A stretch of DNA of 64,000 nucleotides from Colletotrichum lupini (lineage: Eukaryota; Ascomycota; Sordariomycetes; Glomerellales; Glomerellaceae), in NCBI RefSeq assembly GCF_023278565.1, contig NC_064672.1:6386001-6450000 (forward strand), in the 5' to 3' direction. The position numbers were made by a program, and so were the translations under genes. The notes under the pieces are model-generated. The model ran no database searches. It saw only the letters and a list, made by a program, of their open reading frames with translations, and was not told the origin of the DNA. Positions within the stretch are counted from its first letter, which is position 1, and each line of letters opens with the position of its first letter. Of this stretch, positions 49,037 to 62,800 are shown piece after piece.

Positions 49037-50168
49037 CTATAGAGGTAGCTATAATAGGGCTAATAGAAATAGCGCTTATTATTTAGGTTCTAAGCTTATA
49101 GCGGATTATATATATACTCTAAGTCATTTTATATTGAAGTTATTAATACTAGCGTTAGATAATTAATAAAAGTTCTGCTTTTAAATTAACTACTCTTAGG
49201 TAACGTAAAGCCGCCGTTAAATAATTAAAACCTATCGTTATTATAATTACTTCTAGATATATTTTCTTTTAAGTAATTTTATAAAATAGGTATATAAAAC
49301 GGAAGAGGCGGTAATATAATACTAATCTTTTATTTATATAATCCCTCTACCTTTTTCTTACGACTCGCTCTATAATCCGATTAGGGCTTATATATTAATT
49401 AAAACTTTATTAACCCTACCTCTATAAGCTACTAAAAAGAGCCTTATTGTTCTAATCGTTTAAAAACTTATATAATATAAATTACTACTTAATAAAAAAA
49501 ACTAAACTATTATAACGCTAGCGTAACTCGCTCGTATATTTTATTTATACTTAAGTTTAAACGAACGCTATTTTTTCATCGTTTACCTCCCTTATTAGCT
49601 CTCTTAGTATTTTATTTAAATTAATAATAAAGTTTGCCTAGCCTTATTACTTTTCTTTTTATATTATAAAGTGCAATATAAATAAGTTACGTATACGTTA
49701 TTTTCTACTCGCTTTTATTTAATTACTTATTAATAAGTAGCGATAATTTAATAGCTATCTCGGTTAGGTATAAAAAAGCCGGGTCTAAGCTAAAGCTATA
49801 GTCTAGTATATTATACTATATTAGTATTCATTATAGCTAGAATTACTTATTACTTTAGCCTACGCTCTCGTTCTTATAAAATATATAGTTATATAGTAAT
49901 TAAGGGGGTTAAAGAGATATATACTTAAAAAAAAGGAGGGACGTATAAATAGGGTCTATCGGATCGAGTTATTTACTACTTAATAATAAATAAGCTCTAT
50001 ATTAAAACTAAATAGTCGAGGCGTCTAATTATACTTATAAGCGCTACTAAATTTAATATAACTACGTATTTAGTAAACGCTCTTATTTCGCGCTCTTATT
50101 TTAACGTTAAATAAGAGATTTTAAGAGCTATCCCTAATAAAAAGCCGAATATAAATATCGTTATATAG
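49037..50168. other. RIP-degraded DNA downstream of the Copia element
   Basis: No recognisable gene or repeat; TA-rich and CA/TG-poor. Confidence 0.5.
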
Positions 50169-50560
50169 GGCTCCCGAACTATACCGTAACTAGTAGCCGA
50201 TTATTATTTTTATATTATTATTAGATATATATTAAAGAAACTTACCCCCTTCCCGGGGCTAAGACCGTAGCTCGGTAAGCTCGCCTTTTAAAAAACTATA
50301 GGGGCTTATTTAACTTCCTAGCTAATAGTACTTAAAAAGAACGGTTATTATTATATTAATAAGCTAACGGCTAAAAACGGCTACGGCTCTAAGTATTTAG
50401 CCCGGCTTAGCATAACGCGGGACGGGCTCCGCGCGTATTACTACTAAAACATAGCGGGCTTTTAGGGTTCGTTAATTACTATTTATCCTATTATATAGTA
50501 TATAAAGTACGCTCTTAATTAAGTGCCTATAAGGCTAGCGTTATGGCGCCCGAGGAGTAC
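50169..50560 (+). pseudogene. Short degraded coding remnant
   Basis: A forward frame with only a few TAG/TAA in its first 95 codons, including a stop-free run of about 40 codons containing LTAKNGYGSKYLARLSITRD. It also lies in one of the less AT-rich stretches. The family is not recognised and the limits are approximate. Confidence 0.25.
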
Positions 50561-53500
50561 TAATAGTCGCTAGTATTAGGTTATTTTCAACTTCTCTTTT
50601 TACTAATTTTCCGTTTCTCGCTAGTTCGTTATTAGAATTAAATTATAATAAAAAGACCGCCTAGCGAACTATTTATAAATAAGGAAGTAGGGCTATAGCT
50701 CTATATAATTAAAGGAGAGACGGGCGAAATTTAAGTATTTATTATATTAAAAAGGCCTATTAAAAGCACCGCTTATTAAAAGGCCTAGAGGTTTATATAA
50801 AGAAAATAATATTATAATATAAAGCCTTAGTAGTAATACGGCCTAGAAAACTATAACTAGAGTAATAGTAAACTTTTCGATATATTTTTTAAAATATATA
50901 CTATAGCTTCTACCTCTATAAAGAAATATTATATTCGATTTATATACTAAACCTATTACTATATAAACTATTTTATAACTTATTACGCCGCCTTTTAAGT
51001 AATTAAATACTTATTAAACTCTAACCCCCTAATAATAATAATACTACTATATACTTCGCCTTTAGGTCGCTTTCTTTTTATAAAATACTTATAATAATAT
51101 ACCTTAGTAATAACCCTTTATTATAGCTTATTATAGCTTATTATAGATTCTTAAAAAATACTATCCTACTCTCTCCTTTTTTATAACTTACTATTATATA
51201 TTATTATTATACTTAAAATAAGTAAGTAATAAAAAGGGTAGTACGTTAAGAGCTATATAGGATCATTAATTAACCTTAATTATAGTTATTATAAGTACGC
51301 TATTACTTATATACTATAATTTAAGGCCGCTATTTTTATATATCTACGTCTTATATTACCTTAGTTTATTAATAAACCGGGTTTACCTTTTTAAACTATC
51401 CTTATTAAAAAAGCTCTTTAATACTATAAATTAACGTCGGGGCTAGATATTAATAAATAATAAACGTAGGCTAAGTAGGCTCGTATATAGTATTATCATT
51501 AACTACTTAATAAACGACTATGCTATAATATTAATATAGTCCTACGTTTTGTTAAATATAGTACTATACTTTACTAAGTATTTAACCCGGACTACCGACG
51601 TTACGTACGCGCTATTTACTATATAAGCCTTCCCCTCCTACCTTTTTACTAAGAAGTATAACCTTATTTATAATAAACTAATACTAAATAGCATAAAAAT
51701 AACTAAGCATTACTAAAAAGAAATCTTAAGCCGCTATATATAGGGGATTAGTAGGAGTAAAATAGTAATACTTTTTATTATAATAAGTCTATTATTACTA
51801 TAGCCTATAGCTTATAAGTTTAAATATCGGTAGTTAGTAATAGTACGGTCCTATATTAACTATATAAGTACGCATTATGTTACGAACGGGATAATAAAAA
51901 GCGTACTATATAATAATAAAATAACCTAAAGGCCCTAAGCGATCTTTTAAAAATTCTTAAATAGGAAAATACGGCTAAGGAAGAGTATAATTAATAGCTT
52001 TATAGCGGCTTAAAGTATAGTATAAATTAAGTTTTTGATATATAATATCTAACTCGGTATTAGGACGGGATACTAAGATTTATAAATACTTAGCGGGTCT
52101 ATATTACTAAACTTTTTAAATAACAACCCTATTACTAACTAGTATTATTTAATAATATATACTAAAACTAATATTTATAATATATAAATAGACCGCGGCT
52201 AAGGTAATAAAGAATACTTAATAAATAATATTAAAAAAGATTTTTTAAAAAGTTAGGGTTAAGTATTACTATAAGGATAGTTATATAATCGTCCCTCTAT
52301 AAACTACCTATATACTATTTACTTATAAATAAATAAAGCGTTATAATAAATAATATAAGACTATAGCTAATAATAAGCGTCCGTCGGACTTCCGTCTTTT
52401 ATAATACTTTAGAGTACCCTTTATATAGGGCCCCCTTTACCGTCGCTATAGCTTTAAAAAGTTAAATAGGCTTTTAGAGAGGAAATAGCGGGGCGGACTT
52501 AGTTAATTATTAAACAGGTAGTTCGTTTATATATATATTAAAAGCTCTAATTAGATAGTAATATTAAAATAGATATACGTAGTTACGTTTTTTAAATTAT
52601 AAGCGGATATAATAAATATACTATTAATATACTCGGATTAAATAGTAAATACTTTAGTGCGATAAAAGCCTAGTTAATATTATAATTACTTATAATATAT
52701 AATAAGATTTACGAGAGGATCTTAACGGCCGACGCCGTATTGATAATAATAATAATAAGCTAGAGGACTAGTACTCTAAGAGTTTAAAATTAATAAGGTA
52801 TTATATATAAAATATTAATAAAAAGCTTAGAGATATTTATATAGACGTTAGTAATAGTATTACTAATATTTTAACGCTAGCTAAGGTAGTACTTTATAAC
52901 TAAAGGTCGCTACGCTATGGAAGATATTTAATAAAATATAGAGAACGTATATAGTATAAAAGAATACTTCTAGTTCCAATTATAGTATAATTAATAAAAC
53001 TTATTTTTTGCGCTAAGGCGTTAATAAAAAGAAACTAATTATGCCGCTAGTAAGTAGTTTGCGGACGAATCTCTCGTTTTATACCTCTAGTCTTTTACTA
53101 CGAGTTTTGTAATATTATTAAGCTTCGTCTCTCGATATTTTATATTTTATAACTTAGCTTAAAAGTAACTAGGTGATTTAGGACTTTATATAAGCTATTA
53201 TTAGTAATATTAATATATTATATATATTATAGCTTTAAGGGTAGGATCTTCGTTACGTAATATAGGGTATAGGATATAGTATATAAAATACTCCCTAGAT
53301 ATTTAAAAGATACTAGAGTAGGTTATCTCTTAATATATAAACGATATAAAAGGAATATAAAAGAATATAAAAATTTCTAAGGATAGTTATAAGAGAATTA
53401 TTAAATAATATATGCTTATACGTAATGAACTCGGTAATTACTTTATATTTATTTTATATTATTCTTATTTTTTCTATATTAGGCCCGTAATCTTTATTTA

Positions 53501-56500
53501 AGACGTCTAAATTATTATAATCGTTATCTAACTACCCTTTTTTTAATAAGTCTAAGTCTTTACTAGATTTAATATTAGATATATTAAAATAATAAGACTC
53601 GTCGCCCTCGCTATTAAATAAGTCCTTATTTACGTTAGATATTAAGTACCCTCTTCTAGCTCGTCGTTACTAAGTATATTAAAAAGTAGCTCGGCCGTAT
53701 TTATAAAACTTATTTAAAAAACGGCCCGTATTTAGTACATAGTCGCTTTATAAGTATTAGGGAATAAAATTCGTACGTAGTAGTATATATATAATATCTT
53801 TTTTAATACCGAATTATTATAAAGATCGAAAGTCGTTAATAAAGTCCCGGGGTAAACGGTATTTTCTAATATATAGATTTCCTAAATCTGCGCAGAGAAT
53901 ATTAAAACCTATTTAAGTACTTTCATAGTAATAAGTATGTTTTTAAAGTTAAAGTTTAGTACCTTATTAAATTTAAATAATAAGTTAGTTTTATTACTTA
54001 ATAAGCCGTCGTTATACTCCTTAGGTACTTTACGGACTTTTAAGTACGTTAAGAGCGTAGCGACCTTAATAACGCACTCTTTATTTTATAATAGCTTATA
54101 TAAGTAGCTTATAATATAAGTAATAAACCGATCTCCCGCGGTACTATTTATATTTTCTTTAATTCTATTTAATAGTAAGTATTATATATCGTTAGTTAGC
54201 CCGCTATAAGGGTAATTAATTACTAAGTAAATAGCGAGGTAGTATTACTTATCTTATCTAAGTAAGTTAGTCCTAATATTTATTAATAAGAAGCTCTTAT
54301 AGTAATATAATAGTGCGCTTTTTATTATATAAAATCTATAATCTCTTCTAGCGCGTTTATAATAATTCGGTAAACTAGCTTATATTATTATTAATAAAAA
54401 GATTTATATTGTTAGTATTAGGGCTCTAGATTATTTTTATTTTTAAATAAGGTATATTATATTCTCCGTGCGTATAAGCTCGTATTAGTATTTAATATTA
54501 TTTTTTAAGAAGCGAGGTTCTATATAACTAGATTTTATAAAAGCTATTAACGGCTCGATTGTTAGCGTTTTATATAAATAGCCGTTTTTATATAATATTT
54601 AAAATAGTAATAGGGCCGTAGAGGGGTTTTAAAATTTATAACTATATTATATAGTATATATATATAGTATTTATTTATAACTATACTATATTAAGACGAG
54701 ATTATTTATTAACTTGCCTACTTATAAAAGCTCTAGATCTTTATATATTAAGTTAATATCAGAAGTAGCTTAATATAGGTCGGTTAACCTTACTAGGACT
54801 TATAAAAATTATATCTCGTTTATATTTAGCTTTAGTTTTACGTTTAGTTAACGTAGCGTTTGCCCTTAAATATAATAATTTATATTACGTACCTCGCTTA
54901 GTAACTTATTAATACTCTATTTTATTTTAATAATAATCCGATATAGTAACTAGACTTTTAAAACGCCCTTATTAATTAAATAGTTTATAATACTTACTAA
55001 GTAATATAAATAACGTAATTATAGCCCTAAATAAGAGAACCTACGTAGCCGACCTTATAAATAGTACTATATAATCTTAAAAAGCGCTAATTAATAAGGA
55101 ATAACGTCTCAAAAAACTTATAAAAGACTCTAGCTACCTTAAGTAAAAACTTAATTATTAAAGAAGTTTAGCTCTTATAAGAACCGCCTTTATTTCCGAT
55201 ATTAAATAAGTTATAATATAGCTTTAAAATATTTATAGTCGTTTTAAGAGCGTTATAAATAAAATAAATACCACATTAGTAAAGGAGAAATTAGGCTTTA
55301 GCTATTTATCTAAATCTTAATAAAGAGAAGACGTAAAGGTATAAACTAATAACGGTCTAAACTCGCTATTAATAAAAAATAACCTTAACGTACTCTTAGC
55401 CCTCGTTAAGTAATATTAAAAAGGCTATAACTTTAAGGCTATTAAGCTAAAGTTAAAGCGAAAGTAGCTACTATATAATCCTAGAAGTTAGCTTTAATAA
55501 TAAGTCTATATAGCTTATACTAAGATTCGCCGGGACTATTTTTATCCTATAATATTATAAAAAAGAATAAAGAATTTATACTTATATATATAACTATATA
55601 TACTACTATTATTATTTACGTAAATTACTTCTATTATTAAGAGTTATAAAAGTACTACGCTATTATTAAGTATAGTTTAAGCCCTTTAACGTCGCCGTTT
55701 AGAAGCGTTATAAGCGATCCGTTTTTAATAACGTCTAGCTTTTAACGCTTAAATAGTATTTTAAACCTCTTTTCCGTAACTCGCTTCTATCTTTAATAAG
55801 CTATTTAAATATATCTCGTTAATATTAGAAATTAAGCCTTTTTAATCCTAAATTATTACTAATATATTAAAAGAGATATTTTATTAATAAGCTAAAAATT
55901 CCCTTTTTAATTAGTACACGCGATTAATACTATTATTTTTAATTACTAGCTAAAATAGGCTCTACGGTAATATAATAATAAAATAAATACGCTACTACGC
56001 GCCGCATACCTTTTTAATATATTATATATAAGGACGACTTTTAATTACGGTTTAGTAAGAGCTTATCTTCGACTTAACGCTCTTTATATTTTCTTAAATA
56101 CTTAGGTTAGCGAAGGAAGTACTCGACCATATTATAAATATCTTTTTTAAAAATAATATATAATATAAAATAGCTACTAATCTTAAGGCTAATCCTATTT
56201 TCTTTAGATCTAACCTCGAGTAACTTATACTTAGTAAAGACTATTACGAGCTTTATTTTATAGCTATATTTATAAATTAGGTTAGAGATTTTTAATACGA
56301 AGCTAAAGTAGCTAAGTTACTAAAACGGCCTCGGTTTATAAGCTCTAAGGACCTTTTGCGCTACTAGGGCCCGAGCTAGCGGTTTATATTAGATATTTAA
56401 AAAAATAGCGATAATATAAACTATTATACTATAGTTCGAGCTTATAATAGCCTACTTTATTAAAAAAGTAACGAATTAATAACTTACGTATTATATTATA

Positions 56501-57738
56501 ATAAGGGCTAGGGGTTTTTAAAATATTTTTATATTCCGCACTACTAGCTATTTTAAAAAAAACGATATATAATACTTTTATAGTACTTATTATTAAGATA
56601 TAACTCGAGGCCCCTTAAATAGGTTATATTTAAAGAATAAATATAAAATAGTATTAAAATATATTATTACTATACTAGCTAATATACGAGTTTTTATTAA
56701 AACTAGTAACGGATAATATCTCTCGCTAGCTTTATAATATTTAATTAGGTTTTTATACTAGGTCCTTATATAAAATTATTAAATATAAATAGGTAAAAAG
56801 GTCTATAAATTAATAAAGATATGCGTCTTAGAGAATTTAATTATAAAAATTTAACTTTAACTTATATAGCTATACTTTATATTTATTACTAAGTAAGATA
56901 AATTAATAACTTAATAATATGTATAAGCTTATTAAGACCGAAGTTAAGGATAGAATATTAGCCGGCTACGTATCTATTTTAAACTATTCGGACGTTCTTA
57001 TTAGCGTTTTTTATTAACGTAATAAATAATAAGGACCCGATAGTAGTTATTATAAACTAAATACTCTTATACTTTTAGGTAAGTATATAAAAACGCTATT
57101 AAAAAGGTCTTTAAGGCTACTTAGCCCGCGCAGAGACTTAAAACTATTCTCTAATTACGTACCTAATTAGTCGTATTATTTTAAATAAAGCTATAGTATA
57201 TTAATTACTTCTTTTTTGGGATAAAAAGTAATATTTAGGTAATAAAGCCTATTTATTTAATATTATATATTAATTACTTATTATAATAGGGGCTAATAGT
57301 ACGGGATTATCCTAAATAGCCGGCTTATTTAAAAGTAGTAGTAATATAGTATTACTATTAAAAAGCCCCGTAGCTAGTTACGACTTAGATCGTACTCTAA
57401 ATATAAATAAGCGTCGTTTTTTACGCACGTATTAACTACTTCTCTAACTCCGACGCTTATTTTTATATTAATAAAGCTTTATACCCTTTTAGTTACTAGT
57501 TAAGTATTATTCTTTTTTTTTATTTACGGCGCTTTTATTTTACTAACTCGAACCCTTTTTTAATACGCAGACTCGTATAATCTAATATAAAAACTAATAG
57601 CTATTTCTATAGCCATAACGCTATTAATAACTAGTACTTAGTACTATATATATAAGTTTAATATACCTAATTTAATAAAGATTAATAAGTATAAAGTTTA
57701 AACTATTAATATATATAGTACGGTAATCTCCTTAGTTA
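50561..57738. other. RIP-degraded DNA
   Basis: Long TA-rich stretch without intact frames, terminal repeats or recognisable family motifs. A triple 10-bp repeat (ttatagctta type) lies at about 51121-51147. Confidence 0.5.
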
Positions 57739-57768
57739 CGTACTTTATATCCTCGTACTTTATATCCT
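57739..57768. repeat. Perfect 15-bp tandem duplication
   Basis: cgtactttatatcct occurs twice in direct succession. Perfect identity suggests late slippage. Confidence 0.8.
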
Positions 57769-59843
57769 ACTCTAATATAGCTAAATACTTAGTAATATAC
57801 TTAGTAAACCCTCTAGTAGTAATGCCTTTTCGAATGTTAATAAAGTATTTTTTAATACTTATTGCGGTTATATTAATACTTTATAACGAGACGGAGGCTA
57901 TTTAAGAAGATATAGTCCGACTATATACCCCGCCCGCAAATACTATATTATTATTAATAAATTTCTAGTACTAAAAGTAAATATAGATTAGTATTTTAAT
58001 ATTAGAGTCTATGCTACGTTGGCATGTTCGTTATTATCGCTTATAAAGCTAACGTCCTTTAAATAACCGACCCTTACTAATATAGTCTTAATATATATAT
58101 AATAGTCTTTAAACATAACGTCCTCGAGTATAGACCTCTAAGAATAAATATTTAGTAGTTAATATAATACGGTCTCTACTAGCCTTTTAGCTTAGATATA
58201 TCCTATTTATTTATATATTACGGTTATAAAGTAGGTCTCTTTAAATACTATAAAGTAGTAAATAGTTACTAATTAACCTAAGTGCTTATTTTTTATAGTT
58301 TATATATAGTTAATAATACTTCGAGGTCCCTAGCGTAGTAGTTTACAATTTAGCCTTTTTTTATACGTTTTATAATTATTATTTTAAATAGTATATTAAA
58401 TACGGAACCTATATATCCGAGCTAATAAAGTATTATATACCGAGCGGCTCTTATATAAATAGTTTATATTTTTAAACTAGGCTCGCTAATAAATACTTAT
58501 TAAACGTAGCTAACTCTTCTCTTACTATTTATAATAAGCCGCTCTTTTTATTATTTTATAATCTTAATAACTAGCTTATTTCGTAATAGGGCTTTGCTCT
58601 TAAGAACGTTAATAGTAGAGGTATTTTTAAAGAGAACGTTAGACCTACTCCTCTTTTAGTATTAGTCTTTTTTAAGTAGGTAATTATATAAAAATATTAA
58701 AAGGCCTTATTTTTATTACTTAATCTTTTTTTATATCCGGTCCTGCGTAATATTATATTATAACTAGTAGTATTTTAAATATAGTATAGGATAAATATAG
58801 AAAAAGACTTAAGTTATATACGAGCGGGGATATAAAAAGCCTATTTATTTTACGTTAGAGCTACTAATTAAACTATATTAACGTAATCTTTAGGCTATAA
58901 GCCCATAGGTCGTAGCGTTTTTTATTTATATATAGTATCTAAATTTAAAATATATTACGAATTAGGAATAGGGTTACTTTTTTACGATCGGCCTATAAAA
59001 TATATTATTAAGTAGTTCTTACTTTCGTCCTAATTATAGAATTTTCGTCCTTTTTTATATTCTTCTTAATTTAATATAAGCCTCTTATTTTATATTTTAT
59101 ACTTATTAATACTTACTATAACTCGTAATAATATAATAATATAATACTATAATTTATATTAATATTCTTATCCTCTATCCGCGCTCGTAGCCGTACTTTT
59201 ATTTTTCTTAATAAATTAAAACTTTTTTAATATATTTCTAATTAAAAAACGACCGGCCGCCGTACTATTTAAGTCTATATAATAAATAAATTAAAAAAGT
59301 TCTATAACTAGCGTGCTAGCTTTAATAAAGCCTTCCCGTTTTATGATTTCGTCCGCTTTAATTATAATATACGTATTAATATTATAACTAAAACCGTACT
59401 ACTTAATTTTTACTTTAATAAGTTTTTTAAAACGCCCTATTTAACGTTTTTTATTATAAAATGCGGCGTTTAAAGCTTAGTAAGCTTTTATTATAAATTA
59501 ATAAGATAATAGTTAGTTATTATTAATAATACGGGGTTAGATTTACTTTATTTATCCTTTTAAAATAAGCGGGGGGTAGAACGTTATTTAAATGCTAGTT
59601 TTAAAAAGCGCCGGTTATTTTATATAGGGCGATATAAAAAAAACCTATTTATTTATAACGTCGAATAAACGCAAAGACTTTAGAGATATTTTAGTTAGCT
59701 AGTAATGCCTTAGAAATAGAAATGCTTTTTTTAAATAGTATCTTAATAGGACGTTATAATACTATATTTTAGCTTATATATATATAGCTATAAATATTCT
59801 TTTAGGACCTCGTAGCAAAGCTATTACTAAATTAGTAAATCTT
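57769..59843. other. RIP-degraded DNA
   Basis: TA-rich, no recognisable gene or repeat. Confidence 0.5.
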
Positions 59844-59882
59844 TATATACCCTAGAAGCCGCTCTTCGATCTAGGGTATATA
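59844..59882. repeat. Perfect 12-bp inverted repeat (hairpin)
   Basis: tatataccctag at 59844-59855 is the exact complement of ctagggtatata at 59871-59882, around a 15-nt loop; one more A-T pair extends the stem inward. The GC-containing stem makes chance less likely than for the pure-AT palindromes. It could be a remnant of an element terminus or a transcript-level hairpin; nothing adjacent decides. Confidence 0.65.
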
Positions 59883-62800
59883 TATTATAATTAAAAAAGA
59901 GCTCGTTCTAAATTGAATAACGCACCCCAAGTTATATTAAGGCTAGATTAGCGGCCTTAGAATTACTCTAAAAAGTATATTATATCTAGTTACTCTATAT
60001 AATAATATAAGTTAATTAATAGCTTAAAATACCAAAAAGTTTACTTACTTATTTAACTTAGTTTATTATTATTAAGTTTATATTTATTAGCTATAAATTA
60101 ATAAGCGGCGTAACTAAACCCGCTTTTTACTAACTTTATCCGGTCTATTTATTATATTAATAGCTATTCCTAAGGCCTAGTACGTACTAATAAGTCTTAT
60201 TATACTTAGTTATTAATTAGCTATAACTAAAGAGGTCCTTTTCTATTTCTTATATTAAATAAGTATAGCTATCTTATTTAACGGTATATAGATTAACGCT
60301 ATTATTAGTTTCGTAATAACTTATAATATACTAAAAACGGCGTACTTAAGTCGCGTTATATAATCGGGGCCGCTCGACGTATTCTTACTATACTTTAACG
60401 TACTCTCTGTTTTTAAAAACTTATAAAAGTTAATAATCGGCTAGTTAATCTTACTTAAGGGAGTTACGGATCCTTATAACTATATTATAAAATATATAAA
60501 TACTATTTATAATAATATAAATAACTTTAACTATTTTAAAATATAAAGACTAGGCTACATAGACGATTAAACCTCGCTATATTATTATTTTAATATAAAT
60601 ATATATTTAAATAAGCTAGGGCTATATACGTATAACGTTTTTTTTAAAGAAGCGAATTTCTTAGAGATTAATAATAAAAAGGCTACGTTAGAGATAGTAG
60701 CTATTATTAAATAGCCTAAATTTATATAGTTATATAAATAGATATACGCTCGCCGGTATTATAATACGTAGCCGTATTTATATATAATACGTTTTCGTAA
60801 TTAAAAATATTTACTCTCTTTACTAGCGAAGGCTTTAATATAGGCCTTTAGTCTAAACTATTAATAAGCTCGTATTTATAGTAGCGGTATTTACTTATAA
60901 TATTACGATATTATAACTATATGGACTTAGTAAAATTATAATTATACTATCTTATATATTTATATATAAGGTTATATTAAATAATATAATTAGATAAATA
61001 GTTTAATATATAATAAAAAAGCTACTTTAACTAGCTTTACTATTATAATATATTTTCCTAATAGCTCGACCCTTATATAAGCCGGTATATCCCTTTTATA
61101 ATTAATATCTCTTATTAATATCTTAGCTAGTGCTCTCGAGAAGCTCTAAGAGTTCTCTTTATACTTACTTATTTTAAAATAAAATACCTACCCTTAATAC
61201 TACTTTTTTATTATTATTAAATTCTATTAAAATAATAATAGTCTATTTATTCTTAGTAATCTCTTATATTAGCATAACTATAATAAAAACGGGTACGGTT
61301 ATATTATATTTATTACCGGCTTTTTACTTAAAGTTACTAAGCTGTCTTTTTATATTTAATATATTCGGTACCGTTTAGTTATTCTCGGATAGGTCGTTAG
61401 GCATAGCGGGGTATATATTATCTTTTTCGTATTAGTAAATATTATTAACCATACGTATATTATTATATTATAAAAGAACTTATAAGTATTAACTCGAGCC
61501 CTTTTTTTATTATATTTCTATTTTATAACTTTAACGGCCTTTTGTCTTTTCTTAAGCTTATTTTTATTATAAAAAGACTACTTAAAGAGCTATATTATTA
61601 AGTAGTCTAAAGGCGAAATGCTTATATTAAGCGCGGAATTTATATCGTATAAAATAATTAGTTAAACTATAAGCGTGCTCTTAAAAATAATAAAAATAGT
61701 ATATACGTATAGCTTAATAAAAATAGCGGGCTTTATAATTTATACCTCTACGTAGTTAGAGAATACTTAATCCCTAATTATATTAAATACTACCTAGGAT
61801 AATAAGCTCCTTACTAAATAATATAACTTCTCCTTTTATTAGGGGTATAATATTATATTTATTACTAATAATTATTTACTTTTTTACTAGCTTCGCTTAC
61901 TAATTACCTCCCTCCCTAATACTATTTTTTTTATATTAGCGTCCTACCTCTCTCTTTATTATTTTACCTTATTATATTAATATTACCTCCGTATAGCGCT
62001 CTTTTTTTTTAATTAAAAAACCCCTACGATAACCGGCCCTAGCCTACTCTCTTTTGCGTTTTATAATATATTTAAGATACCTATTTTTGTTAAACTTATA
62101 CTATCCTTTAGTATTTTTATAATAAGACGTATAATTACGCCTAGCGACTCGTATAAAAACCGTAATACGAGAGCGTTATTACTCCGAGATATTACTTAGA
62201 AATAGTATAAATATAATACGTAAAATATCTTTAATAGCTTAGGCTCTTACGTTAATAAGCTAATTATACTCTAATAGTCTTATACGTCCGTAAGACGCGC
62301 TAGCTTACTAATAATATTATATAATATAGTATTATCTATTTTAATATTACGTCGTAATAAAATCGACGCTATTATGGGGTTATTATAGTATATAAAAAGT
62401 GCTTAGTTAAGAGTTATCGTATTATACGAGTCGCGCTTATTAATATTTATAAAGGCTAAAGAAAGTAATATCTCGGCTTTTTAATAGCGCCGCTCTTAAG
62501 TTAGCTTTAATATAAAGGGCCCTATTTAGTTATAATATACTAATATATAAACCCCCTCGTTTAAATTAGTACTTAATTTAAAAAGGATTTCAATAAGCTA
62601 TTACTTTACTAATACTATCCTATTATCCGTTTTTTTAACCCGGGCTAAGAGCGCTAGCTCGAGTAGCTTTTAATTAAATATACGGAGTACTAAGCCGGCC
62701 CCCTTAACTAATCCGTTTAGCTTATTTATAGTATCCGCTCTAGCTTTTAATAATACTAAGGTAGTAAAGAATATATTATCTTTATATACTATACTAAGGG

